Shown here piece by piece: positions 45,968-55,658 of a stretch of DNA of 64,000 bases. The stretch is from Promicromonospora iranensis (GTDB taxonomy: Bacteria; Actinomycetota; Actinomycetes; Actinomycetales; Cellulomonadaceae). Numbering within the stretch: position 1 is the stretch's first letter; each line of letters starts with the position of its first letter. The DNA lies in NCBI RefSeq assembly GCF_028994775.1, contig NZ_JAJQMN010000001.1:186001-250000 (forward strand), given 5' to 3'. Under the pieces are notes generated by a model. It did no database searches. It saw only the letters and a program-made list of their open reading frames with translations, and had not been told where the DNA came from. The translations under genes were made by a program, and so were the position numbers.

Positions 45968-46190
45968 ATCTGCGACCCTACGCTCGATCGCCCGCGCGCG
46001 AACCCCCGCGTCGCGCAGATCACAGAGTTCCTGGTCAGCCGCCCGAGCAGCCGCCCCATCAGGCGTGCGGCAGCCCCGGAACGACCTAGAGCCTGCCCTG
46101 CGAATGGCCCGGACACGGGATTGGTAATGTCTGGTACGTGGGTGAGCGCAACACGCCGCGCGTCCTCTTTACGCATCCTGATCGGTCCGA
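45968..46190. other. Intergenic region with a leaderless -10 box and no gene
   Basis: The first bases contain TAGGGT (minus strand, 45975-45980), the likely -10 box of the F420-dependent dehydrogenase. I see no convincing gene, tRNA or attachment site in the rest. It marks the left edge of the compositionally different cassette that runs to 51.0 kb. Confidence 0.5.
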
Positions 46191-47372
46191 TCATCTCGGC
46201 TGTGTCGCGCTACGTTCGATAAGAACGAGGGGGACCGCGAAGGCAGCGAGCCCGGCACCGATCCAGGCCACGACCGTGATGGACGCGCCAGCGTTGAGTA
46301 CGACGCCGGCCATGAGGGGCACGAAGCTGATTCCGAACTGGAACGCGGACACCGTGGTGGCTCCGGCCAGGGTCGGCGCGCTGGCGGCGAGGGCGAATAC
46401 GCGTCCGTAGAGGGCGGGGTTGATCACGAAGCCGGATACTCCGAGGAGGAGCACGAGCGGGATGACAGCGAGCATCTGCGTGGCGAAGGATGCGATCAGC
46501 ACCGAACAGACGGCGATCCCTGTCGATCCGATGATCATCGTGAAGTGGGGGTGCCGATCGGAGATCCGGCCCCCTATGGCGAGTCCTACGTAGGCGCCGA
46601 TGCCGAAAAGGACGAGCACGGCGGCGATCCATGAATCGGGGATTCGAGTGACGTGGGTCAGGATCTCGGCCAGGTAATTGAAAGTGATCATGTAGGCCGC
46701 AGTGGTGAGCAGAGTGACCGCGTACACGAGCCAGAGGCGCGGTCGCCGCAAGGTGCGAAGCTCTCGTCGCACCGATGGTCGCTCCACCGCAGCGGTACGG
46801 GGCATCGCGGCGACGACGGCGACCGCCCCGATGAGTGTCAGCGCTACGACTAGCCAGAACCCACCCTGCCAGCCGGTGCTGTATGCGATCAGAGTTCCGG
46901 CTGGACCGCCCAGGATCATCGCCAGGCTGAGTCCGCTGACGACCACACCGGATGCACGCGCGGCGCGCTCCGGCGGGACCATGCTGACGGCGGTGACTGC
47001 CGCGACGGCGAAAAATCCTGCGTAGGCGAGTCCGGCGAGGAACCGGGTGACGAGGAGCGCGGGGTACGTGCCGACGATCAGTCCGACGGCGATGCAGGCG
47101 GCGAAGGCGATCTGGGTCAGCACGAGCGCGGTCCGACGCGGCCAGCGCAAGCTGATGACCGCGAAGGGTGGGCCCCCGATCACAACGCCGATGGCGAATG
47201 CGGTGATGAGCCAGCCGACCGTGGCAAGGCTGACGTCGATATCGGCAGCGACGATGGGAAGCACCCCGGCGAGGAGGAACTCGGCGCTGCCCATGGCGAA
47301 GAGGCTGAACGCGAGCAGATACACACCCAGCGGCAGCACGTTCGCCCGTGCAGGGGCAGCGATGGCGCTCAT
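46191..47372 (-). CDS. MFS efflux transporter (Cmx/chloramphenicol-efflux-like)
   Basis: The 393-residue transporter has twelve membrane segments. It opens with SLFAMGSAEFLLAGVLPIVA, the hallmark of DHA1 drug transporters such as the chloramphenicol exporters, with the motif-A-like GGRISDRHPHF in the middle. Export of a toxic small molecule by proton antiport is likely; the substrate is unknown. ATG 47372 overlaps the stop of the reductase gene (ATGA). Base composition at third codon positions is visibly less G/C-biased than in neighbouring regions, suggesting transfer. Confidence 0.88.
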   Translation of the reverse strand: MSAIAAPARANVLPLGVYLLAFSLFAMGSAEFLLAGVLPIVAADIDVSLATVGWLITAFAIGVVIGGPPFAVISLRWPRRTALVLTQIAFAACIAVGLIVGTYPALLVTRFLAGLAYAGFFAVAAVTAVSMVPPERAARASGVVVSGLSLAMILGGPAGTLIAYSTGWQGGFWLVVALTLIGAVAVVAAMPRTAAVERPSVRRELRTLRRPRLWLVYAVTLLTTAAYMITFNYLAEILTHVTRIPDSWIAAVLVLFGIGAYVGLAIGGRISDRHPHFTMIIGSTGIAVCSVLIASFATQMLAVIPLVLLLGVSGFVINPALYGRVFALAASAPTLAGATTVSAFQFGISFVPLMAGVVLNAGASITVVAWIGAGLAAFAVPLVLIERSATQPR

Positions 47373-48328
47373 GACCGGCCTTCTGGTCTGCTCGCGCACG
47401 CCCGCTCCGCCGCAGCCTCGAGATCTTTCTCCAGGAGCCACGAGGTGATTGCGATCGCAGTAGCGGAGGCTTCGCCGGCCGCCGTGATGACCTGCGCACG
47501 CGGATTGACGACGTTGCCGCAGGCCCAGACACCGGGAACACTCGTTGCGCCGGGCCCCTCGACCGCGACCCACCCGGTATCAGGCACTGTCGCGCAACCC
47601 AATGCGTGAAGGACCATGTCGTTGGGCCGCGGCTGGGGTGCGATGAACGCCCCTTCGCACTCCAGCACTGTGCCGTCAACGAACTCGATACCGATCAAGT
47701 GACCCTGGTCGCCGCGAAACCGGGCAACGGTGCCATCCTCGATCCGCACCCCGAACGCCTCCAAGCGGCCGCGTTCGGTCTCCCGGATATCCATGTCGTG
47801 GGGACAGAGGGTCACGCGGTCGCTGTAGCGGCGCAGGAGCGCTGTCTGGTGAAGCGTCATGGCAGGTACCTGGCCACCGATGACGACGAGGTTACGACCG
47901 GCGGCTTCGTGACCGTGGCAGTGCGGACAGTGGTGTACGGCCGATCCCCACATCTCTCGCACCCCGGCGATGTCTGGAAGCTCATCAGTCAGACCCGTCG
48001 CGACCAGGACCGCACGAGTCGACACCAGCACGCCCGAGTCCAAGGTGACCACGAAGCCGTCGTCCGCGTCGCTCCGGGTCGCGTCGACCACACAGGCATG
48101 CGCGAATTCGCCGCCGTAACCCACCACCTCTCGCCGACCGATCTCAAGGAACTCCGCGGGGTTGACCCCGTCGCGTGAGACGAAGCCGTGCATATGAGCA
48201 GCCGACGCATTCCGTGGCGTCCCGTCCTCGACCACCAGCACATTGGCCCGCGCGCGCTTCAACACGAGCGCCGCAGACAGACCGGCCGCGCCCGCACCGA
48301 TGATCACAACATCTCGATGGTTCTCCAT
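47369..48328 (-). CDS. Thioredoxin-reductase-like FAD/NAD(P)-dependent oxidoreductase
   Basis: The 319-residue flavoprotein has an FAD-binding Rossmann start (DVVIIGAGAAGLSAALVLKRA), a redox CxxC in VHHCPHCHGHEAAG, an NAD(P)-binding loop (LVVIGGQVPAMTL) and a C-terminal FAD motif (GVWACGNVVNP). It resembles low-molecular-weight thioredoxin reductases and dithiol oxidases. No thioredoxin gene is adjacent. ATG 48328 is eight bases after GGAGG; an ATG two codons upstream is too close. The promoter carries the 19-bp operator also found after the XRE gene. Confidence 0.9.
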   Translation of the reverse strand: MENHRDVVIIGAGAAGLSAALVLKRARANVLVVEDGTPRNASAAHMHGFVSRDGVNPAEFLEIGRREVVGYGGEFAHACVVDATRSDADDGFVVTLDSGVLVSTRAVLVATGLTDELPDIAGVREMWGSAVHHCPHCHGHEAAGRNLVVIGGQVPAMTLHQTALLRRYSDRVTLCPHDMDIRETERGRLEAFGVRIEDGTVARFRGDQGHLIGIEFVDGTVLECEGAFIAPQPRPNDMVLHALGCATVPDTGWVAVEGPGATSVPGVWACGNVVNPRAQVITAAGEASATAIAITSWLLEKDLEAAAERACASRPEGRS

Positions 48329-48382
48329 AGCCATCACCTCCGAGAACAACGGTCACCGGCCGCCGTCCGCAACGACAACAAT

Positions 48383-48401
48383 CGTTGCCAAAAATGGAAC
48401 G
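48383..48401. promoter_or_regulatory. Operator A of the XRE-cupin regulator
   Basis: CGTTGCCAAAAATGGAACG is a near-palindrome between the divergent reductase and regulator genes. Its inverse with one change lies at 49207-49225. TATAGA (48411-48416) is four bases before the regulator ATG, so the operator overlaps the promoter of a probably leaderless regulator message. Confidence 0.65.
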
Positions 48402-48419
48402 ATCTGATCGTATAGAGGT

Positions 48420-49043
48420 ATGGACACTCACCCCGCCATCGATGCCACCCTCAGCCAGGTCGGCGTCCGGTTGCGTCAGCTCAGAGAGAAGAAGAGCCTT
48501 TCTCTCGGTGATCTCAGCCGGACCACGGGGATATCCAAGAGCACCCTGTCCCGACTGGAGACCGGACAACGCAAACCAAGCCTGGAACTGTTGCTGCCCA
48601 TCGCCGCAGCCATGGGCGTGCCGCTCGACGAGATCGTCGCGGCGCCGCGCATCGTCGACCCGAGAATGCCGCAGAAGGCCCAACGAACCGGCGGTCGCGT
48701 CATCGTCCCGTTGTCCAGAAACCAGGGCGAACCCAAGGCCTACAAGCTCACCATCCCAGCCAGCGAATCCACCCCGTCGACCCGCACCCACCCCGGCTAC
48801 GAATGGCTCTACGTACTAAGTGGCCGACTCCGCCTGATCCTCGGCGACTACGACCTCACCCTCGGCCCAGGAGAGGTCGCCGAGTTCGACACTCAACAAC
48901 CACACTGGTTCGGATCGACCGGCAAGGGGGACGTCGAGATCCTCAGCCTCTTCGGCAAACAGGGCGAACGCGCACACATCAGAGCCCGAACCGCACCTTC
49001 CGCACCGGGAACGGGTCGACCTCTCCCCGGCGCGGACTCCTGA
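48420..49043 (+). CDS. XRE-family regulator with C-terminal cupin domain
   Basis: The 207-residue regulator has an N-terminal helix-turn-helix (LRQLREKKSLSLGDLSRTTGISKSTLSRLE) at residues 18-47. A cupin sensor domain at about 110-185 (HPGYEWLYVLSGRLRLILG, LGPGEVAEFDTQQPHWF) follows. Such regulators sense small ligands. Copies of one operator flank the gene on both sides, so it may control both the reductase/MFS pair and the carboxymuconolactone-decarboxylase-like gene downstream, as well as itself. TATAGA just before the ATG suggests a leaderless mRNA. Confidence 0.9.
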   Translation: MDTHPAIDATLSQVGVRLRQLREKKSLSLGDLSRTTGISKSTLSRLETGQRKPSLELLLPIAAAMGVPLDEIVAAPRIVDPRMPQKAQRTGGRVIVPLSRNQGEPKAYKLTIPASESTPSTRTHPGYEWLYVLSGRLRLILGDYDLTLGPGEVAEFDTQQPHWFGSTGKGDVEILSLFGKQGERAHIRARTAPSAPGTGRPLPGADS

Positions 49044-49206
49044 TCGTCAGCGCGGAGCTTTCCACAGCAGCGACGCGGTCCGCCAGCCCCACCCGGAATC
49101 GCCCGAGCGAGCACTGCTCGGTCAATGCCGACGCACGTCGGCGATCGAGCCGAGCGACGGTGGCAGCGATGGCGGAAGGAGCAACCGGTCGCCGATCCAA
49201 ACACGT

Positions 49207-49225
49207 CGTTCCGTTTTTGGCAACG
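49207..49225. promoter_or_regulatory. Operator B, inverted copy of the XRE operator
   Basis: CGTTCCGTTTTTGGCAACG is the reverse complement of operator A with one change. The similarity extends about 55 bases further toward the downstream gene, mirroring the whole promoter of the reductase gene including its GTTGTTCTC leader. Confidence 0.65.
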
Positions 49226-49316
49226 AAAATTGCTCATACGGGCGGACGCCGGTGATCGTTGTTCTCCGAGTGATGGTGACGTAGAACCAATCGTGGATAC
49301 TCCCTGTCGAAAGGTC

Positions 49317-49775
49317 ATGATGGCTGCACGGATGAAGGATGTGTACCGGCTCGCTGCCGGTGGCTATCGAGGGCTCAATGCGGTCGAAGGGTATGTCAAC
49401 AGCAGTGGGATACCCCGGGGCCTCCTCGAGCTCGTACGGATCCGAGCCAGTCAGATCAATGGATGCTCGGTCTGCACCGATATGCACTCACGGAGGGCAC
49501 GGGCGGTGGGTGAGAGCGATGAGCGTCTTTGGTCGGTCGCGGCATGGCGCGATACGCCGTTCTTCACCGACGCTGAGCGCGCGGCGCTGGCACTCACCGA
49601 GGCGACCACCCGCATCGCCGACAATTCCGCGGGAGTTGCCGACGACAGCTGGGACAAGGCCGCTGCCCATTTCGCGGACGAGGAACTGGCGGCGCTGGTG
49701 ACCGCCATCGCATCGGTCAACGCGTGGAACCGAATCAACGTGGCTGCGCGACTGAGTGCCGGCAACTTCCACTGA
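49317..49775 (+). CDS. Carboxymuconolactone decarboxylase / AhpD-like protein
   Basis: This 152-residue all-helical CMD-family protein has the redox motif NGCSVCTDMHSRRAR (CxxC followed by His) and the C-terminal pattern NAWNRINVAARLSAG. Proteins with this motif include AhpD-type peroxidase reductants and carry thiol-based antioxidant activity. AAAGG lies just before paired ATGs at 49317 and 49320. It lies downstream of operator B, so it is probably in the regulon of the XRE-cupin protein. Confidence 0.9.
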   Translation: MMAARMKDVYRLAAGGYRGLNAVEGYVNSSGIPRGLLELVRIRASQINGCSVCTDMHSRRARAVGESDERLWSVAAWRDTPFFTDAERAALALTEATTRIADNSAGVADDSWDKAAAHFADEELAALVTAIASVNAWNRINVAARLSAGNFH

Positions 49776-49839
49776 TCCTTTGATTGACTGGGCTGATCGC
49801 CACGGGTTTGGCGCGCTTGGCGGAGCCGAAGGAACATGG

Positions 49840-50259
49840 ATGCCCACCGTAACCCTCATCGTGATCAGCATCACGGTCGTCATGAACATCGTGATCGTGG
49901 TCGGGGACATTCTGCAAGTCAAGTTCGTGGTCGCGAACTCCAGAGAAGTAGGAGTACCCGACCGCTGGCTGCCAACCCTCGCTGTTCTCAAAGGAGTCGG
50001 CGCGGCCGGGCTCGTCGTCGGTGTTGCGGGCCCTCCCGTGATCGGAATATTGGCTGCCTTCGGACTCTCGTTGTTCTACCTCGGTGCCCTTTTCGCACAT
50101 GTTCGCGTGCGCGTCTTCCACAGCATCGCGTTTCCTGCACTCTTCTTCGCATTCGCGCTCGGATCACTCGCGCTCCTCTTGGCAACACCTGAGGCGGGAG
50201 CTGCATCCATATGTGAACAATTCTCGATCCGTTGCGCGAAGACAATCCAGAGAGGATAG
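49840..50259 (+). CDS. DoxX-like membrane protein
   Basis: This 139-residue protein has four membrane segments (TVTLIVISITVVMNIVIVVG, KGVGAAGLVVGVAGPPVIGI, LAAFGLSLFYLGALFAHVRV, FPALFFAFALGSLALLLATP). The helix spacing and the LP-TLAVLKGVGAAGLV stretch fit the DoxX-like family, whose members often accompany redox or quinone-related genes. AAGGA lies before ATG 49840. It follows the CMD gene by 64 bases and is probably in the same transcript. Confidence 0.8.
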   Translation: MPTVTLIVISITVVMNIVIVVGDILQVKFVVANSREVGVPDRWLPTLAVLKGVGAAGLVVGVAGPPVIGILAAFGLSLFYLGALFAHVRVRVFHSIAFPALFFAFALGSLALLLATPEAGAASICEQFSIRCAKTIQRG

Positions 50260-50262
50260 GCC

Positions 50263-50520
50263 ATGGCCGTAGCATTTCTTGCCATCTGCTACACCCATCC
50301 CGACCACAGCGACGCATTCTCGGAACGAATGCGGACGGCGGCCTCCGGTGCGGCCGTGTGCTCCGGCTGTCGACCCTCCGAAGAGGCCCAGACGTCCCCG
50401 TTCACGATCGCTCACGAGGAGGGCGACTCTCGATTCGACGAGCGAAGGACCCAGCCTCGGCGCATCTTCTGGTTGACGAACGTGGCATCATCCAGTTCGC
50501 TCGACCGACGGCACATTTGA
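50263..50520 (+). CDS. Small hypothetical protein
   Basis: The frame (85 residues) begins MAVAFLAICYTHPDHSDAFS after an AGAGGATAGG ribosome-site-like stretch. It ends in a TGA that overlaps the next ATG by one base (TGATG), which argues that it is translated. The second half has two nearby Cys and low protein character. I do not recognise a family. It may be a short real gene or a frameshifted remnant. Confidence 0.4.
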   Translation: MAVAFLAICYTHPDHSDAFSERMRTAASGAAVCSGCRPSEEAQTSPFTIAHEEGDSRFDERRTQPRRIFWLTNVASSSSLDRRHI

Positions 50521-51041
50521 TGAGATCACTCGATCCACGACCGCTTGGGGCACGCAAGTGGCTCCTCATGGCGGGACTCATCTCAGTGCTGCCCTATATC
50601 TCGATCAAGACATACTGGGCTCTGGGCGGTCGGGCGGGCCTGCCGAGCGGATTCGACATGGCGCTCGAATTCGAGAAGAACGGCGCTCCTGAGGTAGTGG
50701 TTTGGATGGAGCGACACGGCATCGACTTCACGGTCGTCCTAGCGCTGGTCGGCGTGGGCCTGCTGGCAATGCAGTCGGGCCCGCGAAGCCCGCGCGTCCC
50801 GCCCCTGCTGCTGCTCATCCCGGCCTGGACGGGAGCAATGTTCTTTGTCCCGTACGGTCTACTCACTGCGGCAGCTGCCGCTTCCAGCGGTGCCGGCGAA
50901 CAGGGGCAGCTCACTGGATGGCTGACAGTCGCCGCCGTCCTGACTTTCTGCGGCCTCGGCACCTGCTTTGGTCTTTGCGCCTTGCGGGTACATCGAACTG
51001 TCGCTCCAGAAGATCGCTCCCGGCGACGAGAGCTGAGCTGA
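50520..51041 (+). CDS. Membrane protein of unknown function
   Basis: This 173-residue protein has about four membrane segments (WLLMAGLISVLPYISIKTYW, TVVLALVGVGLLAMQSG, VPPLLLLIPAWTGAMFFVPYG, WLTVAAVLTFCGLGTCFGL). Similar small actinobacterial proteins with a TYWALGG start and an MERHGID loop exist, but no function is known to me. It is coupled by TGATG to the preceding short frame. It ends the cassette, 20 bases from the facing HMG-CoA lyase gene. Confidence 0.7.
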   Translation: MRSLDPRPLGARKWLLMAGLISVLPYISIKTYWALGGRAGLPSGFDMALEFEKNGAPEVVVWMERHGIDFTVVLALVGVGLLAMQSGPRSPRVPPLLLLIPAWTGAMFFVPYGLLTAAAAASSGAGEQGQLTGWLTVAAVLTFCGLGTCFGLCALRVHRTVAPEDRSRRRELS

Positions 51042-51060
51042 CCGATTCACCGGACACGCC

Positions 51061-52008
51061 CTAGGGCCGCAGCGCCTGCAGCACCCGGCTCGGCGCCGGG
51101 CGCCCCAGGTGCCCCTCCAGCCAGGTGCCCGTTTCCACCAGGCTCGGCATGGACACGCCCGTGGTGATCCCGAGCCCGTCGAGCATCCAGAGCAGGTCCT
51201 CGGTGGCGAGGTTCCCCGTGGCCGACTCCGCGTACGGGCACCCGCCCAGCCCGCCCGCTGACGTGTCGAACGTGGTCACCCCGTGCCGCAGCGCGGCGGC
51301 CACGTTGCCGAGCGCCTGCCCGTAGGTGTCGTGGGCGTGCAGGGCCAGCACGTCGTCGCTCAGGCCGGCGTCGTTCAGGGCGTCCAGGAGCGCGACGACG
51401 TGCCCCGGCGTCCCGACGCCGATCGTGTCCCCGAGCGAGAGCTGCTCCGCCCCGAGGTCCATGAGCCGCTTGCCCGCCGCGACCACCTGGTCGAGCGGCA
51501 CGTCACCCTCCCACGGGTCGCCGAAGCACATCGACACGTACGCCCGCACCCGCATCCCCGCCGCCCTCGCCCGGGTCATGACCGGCTCGAACATCGACCA
51601 CTGCTCGTCCAGCGAGCGGTTCAGGTTCCGCCGTGCGAAGGTCTCGGTGGCGCTGGCGAAGACCGCGATGTGCCGCAGTCCCAGGTCAAAGGCGCGCTCC
51701 AGGCCCCGCTCGTTGGGAACAAGCACCGGCAGGTCACGGGCGTGGTCGCCGATGCGCTCCACCAGCGCGGCGAGCACCTCCTCCGCGTCGGCGAGCTGCG
51801 GCACCCAGCGCGGGTGCACCAGGCTCGTGGCCTCGACGTACGGGAGGCCGGCGTCGAGCAGCCGCTCGACCAGGCCGACCTTCACCTCCGTCGGCACGAT
51901 CGCCTTCTCGTTCTGCAGCCCGTCGCGCGGGCCCACCTCGTAGATGGTCACGCGGTCCGGAAGGCTCGGGTCGGGCACCACCTGGGGGTGGCGGAGCTGC
52001 TCAGCCAT
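51061..52008 (-). CDS. mvaB: Hydroxymethylglutaryl-CoA lyase
   Basis: The 315-residue TIM-barrel lyase cleaves HMG-CoA to acetoacetate and acetyl-CoA, the last step of leucine degradation. YEVGPRDGLQNEK carries the catalytic and metal-binding Arg-Asp pair, and LHAHDTYGQALGN carries metal-binding His residues. Cys257 in GGLGGCPYAESATGN is the conserved catalytic cysteine of the signature. The start overlaps the stop of the carboxylase alpha gene by eight bases. It is the downstream gene of the minus-strand leucine/isovalerate operon. Confidence 0.95.
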   Translation of the reverse strand: MAEQLRHPQVVPDPSLPDRVTIYEVGPRDGLQNEKAIVPTEVKVGLVERLLDAGLPYVEATSLVHPRWVPQLADAEEVLAALVERIGDHARDLPVLVPNERGLERAFDLGLRHIAVFASATETFARRNLNRSLDEQWSMFEPVMTRARAAGMRVRAYVSMCFGDPWEGDVPLDQVVAAGKRLMDLGAEQLSLGDTIGVGTPGHVVALLDALNDAGLSDDVLALHAHDTYGQALGNVAAALRHGVTTFDTSAGGLGGCPYAESATGNLATEDLLWMLDGLGITTGVSMPSLVETGTWLEGHLGRPAPSRVLQALRP

Positions 52009-54055
52009 CTGTCGCCTCCGGTTCGTCCGCCGGTCCCACCTCGAAGAGCACCTGCCGCGCCGCGACCTGGTCGCCCGCCCCCGCGCGGACCCGTACGACG
52101 CCGTCCGCCGGCGCCAGGAGCGTCACCTCCATCTTCATCGCCTCCAGCACGCCGAGCGACTGCCCGGCGGTCACCAGGTCGCCGTCGCGCACCTCGACGC
52201 GGGCGAGCGTGCCCGGCATCGCGGCGAGCACCACGCCGTCGGACACCTCCGCCGCCCCGAGGCTGGAGGCGCCCGGCCGGACGAACCGGAACGTGTGCCC
52301 GCGCGTGCTCACCTCCACCGACCGGGGACCGACGTCCACCGCGAACCGCGCGGTGCTCCCGGCCAGCTCCAGCAGCCCGTCCGCCGACACTCCGCCGACG
52401 TTCCCAGCCGCGGCCCCGGCCGTGCCGCCGACCGTGCCACCGACCCTGCCACCGACCGTGCCGTCGCCCATGCCGCCCACGGACCGGCACGACGTCGGCG
52501 GCTCGCCCTCGCGGCGCACCTCACCGCGGGCGATGCTCACCCGGAGCACCGCGTCGTCCAGCTCGACCCACGTGTCGGCGGGCGGTCCACCGAGACGCCA
52601 CCCGTCGCCGCCGTCGGCCATGGCCGCCGTCGCGATGGTCCACGCGGCCGCCACCATCGCCGGGCGCGGGTCCGGGGCGGGCAGCGGATGGTTGTCCAGC
52701 CACGCGGTGTGCACCTCCCCGTCGCGGAACGCGTCGGAGTCGGCAAGTGCGCGCACAAACCCGGTGTTGGTGACCAGGCCGCCGATCGCCGTCGCGTCGA
52801 GGGCGCCGACGAGGCCCCGCCGGGCGGTCTCGCGATCGGCGCCGACGGCGATGACCTTGCCGACCATGGGGTCGTAGGCGGCCGGGACCACCGTGCCGTC
52901 CTCGATGCCGGCCTCGACGCGCACGTGCGAGCCCTCGGGCCACCGCACCCGGGTGGCGGTCCCGGCCTGCGGCAGGAACCCGCCGAACGCGTCCTCGGCG
53001 TAGATCCGCGCCTCGATCGCGTGGCCGTGCACGGCGACGTCGTCCTGGGAGAAGCCCAGCTCCTCGCCCGCCGCGACGCGGAGCTGCTGCTCGACGAGGT
53101 CGATGCGCTCGCCGCGCACGGTGACCACCTCCTCGGTGACGGGGTGCTCGACCTGGAGGCGGGTGTTCATCTCGAGGAACCAGGCGCCCGCGTCGCTCGG
53201 GTCCGACGGACCCCCGACCTCCACCAGGAACTCCGCCGTCCCGACGCCGGTGTACCCGGCCTCGCGGGCGAGCCGGACCGCACAGGTGTGCAGGGCGTCG
53301 CGAACGGTCGGGTCGAGATCCGGCGCCGGTGCCTCCTCCAAGACCTTCTGGTGGCGGCGCTGAGCGGAGCAGTCCCGCTCGTGGAGGTGCAGCACGTTGC
53401 CGTGCTCGTCCGCGAGGATCTGCACCTCGACGTGCCTGCCCCGCTCGATGTAGCGCTCCAGCAGCAGCGCGTCGTCGCCGAACGCGGCGGCGGCCTCCCG
53501 GCCCGCCGCGGCGATCGCGGGACCGAGCTCGTCCTGCTCGCGCACGATGCGCATGCCCTTGCCGCCGCCCCCTGCGGCAGCCTTGACGAGCAGCGGGAAG
53601 GGGAGGTTGCCCTGTGCGGCGAACCACCCACCGCGGATGTTGCCGAGCGACCGCAGCACCGGGACGCCTGCCCTCTGGGCGATCTCCCGGGCCGTGTCCT
53701 TGCGCCCCATGGCCTCCATCGCATCGGGCGGAGGCCCCACCCAGGTCAGGCCTGCGCCGACGACGGCGCGCGCGAAGTCCGCCTGCTCGGACAGGAACCC
53801 GTAGCCGGGGTGGACGGCGTCGGCGCCGGTCTCCTTGGCGGCCGCGAGCAGCGCGGGGATCGACAGGTAGGACTCGGCAGCCGGCGTCGGCCCGATGCGC
53901 ACGGCGACGTCGGCGGCGCGGGTGTGCGGGGCGGCGCGGTCGGCGTCCGAGTAGACGGCAACGGTACGCAGACCGAGGCGGCGCGCGGTGCGGATGATCC
54001 GCAGGGCGATCTCGCCGCGGTTGGCGATCAGGAGAGTGTGGATCGGTGTGGGCAT
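52001..54055 (-). CDS. Acyl-CoA carboxylase alpha subunit (biotin carboxylase + biotin carrier), probably methylcrotonyl-CoA type
   Basis: The 684-residue subunit has a biotin carboxylase domain (LLIANRGEIALRIIRTARR, ATP-binding KAAAGGGGKGM, catalytic MNTRLQVEHPVTEEV). The C-terminal biotin carrier domain would be biotinylated at Lys641 in LEAMKMEV. A Gly/Val/Thr-rich linker coded by short tandem repeats (near 52395-52475) lies before the carrier domain. With the beta subunit and HMG-CoA lyase beside it, the substrate is probably 3-methylcrotonyl-CoA. ATG 54055 gives the standard N-terminus; a GTG at 54064 overlapping the beta-subunit stop is possible. Confidence 0.94.
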   Translation of the reverse strand: MPTPIHTLLIANRGEIALRIIRTARRLGLRTVAVYSDADRAAPHTRAADVAVRIGPTPAAESYLSIPALLAAAKETGADAVHPGYGFLSEQADFARAVVGAGLTWVGPPPDAMEAMGRKDTAREIAQRAGVPVLRSLGNIRGGWFAAQGNLPFPLLVKAAAGGGGKGMRIVREQDELGPAIAAAGREAAAAFGDDALLLERYIERGRHVEVQILADEHGNVLHLHERDCSAQRRHQKVLEEAPAPDLDPTVRDALHTCAVRLAREAGYTGVGTAEFLVEVGGPSDPSDAGAWFLEMNTRLQVEHPVTEEVVTVRGERIDLVEQQLRVAAGEELGFSQDDVAVHGHAIEARIYAEDAFGGFLPQAGTATRVRWPEGSHVRVEAGIEDGTVVPAAYDPMVGKVIAVGADRETARRGLVGALDATAIGGLVTNTGFVRALADSDAFRDGEVHTAWLDNHPLPAPDPRPAMVAAAWTIATAAMADGGDGWRLGGPPADTWVELDDAVLRVSIARGEVRREGEPPTSCRSVGGMGDGTVGGRVGGTVGGTAGAAAGNVGGVSADGLLELAGSTARFAVDVGPRSVEVSTRGHTFRFVRPGASSLGAAEVSDGVVLAAMPGTLARVEVRDGDLVTAGQSLGVLEAMKMEVTLLAPADGVVRVRAGAGDQVAARQVLFEVGPADEPEATDG

Positions 54056-54060
54056 GTCGG

Positions 54061-55632
<1,572 letters not shown>

Positions 55633-55640
55633 AGTCCGCC

Positions 55641-55658
55641 GGTTAATGATCGTTAACC
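55641..55658. promoter_or_regulatory. Operator-like dyad before the leucine-degradation operon
   Basis: GGTTAATGATCGTTAACC is an 18-bp inverted repeat with only one mismatched pair. It lies nine bases before the carboxyltransferase start, so it would overlap the transcription start and block transcription when bound, as TetR-type repressors of acyl-CoA catabolism do. No regulator gene adjoins the operon in this window. Confidence 0.6.

Noticed and set aside
45964-46194. A 76-codon minus-strand frame in the gap before the MFS gene
   Set aside because: No ribosome site, no recognisable motif and an Arg-rich composition; it also overlaps the fgd promoter.
50232-50519. An upstream extension of the last membrane protein of the cassette (start near 50232)
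   Set aside because: The added 96 residues are Arg-rich and not protein-like, and the alternative frame from 50263 has a ribosome site and a TGATG junction with ATG 50520.
46191-51041. Integrated phage or plasmid element
   Set aside because: No integrase, transposase, tRNA or attachment repeats were found at either edge; only composition suggests transfer.
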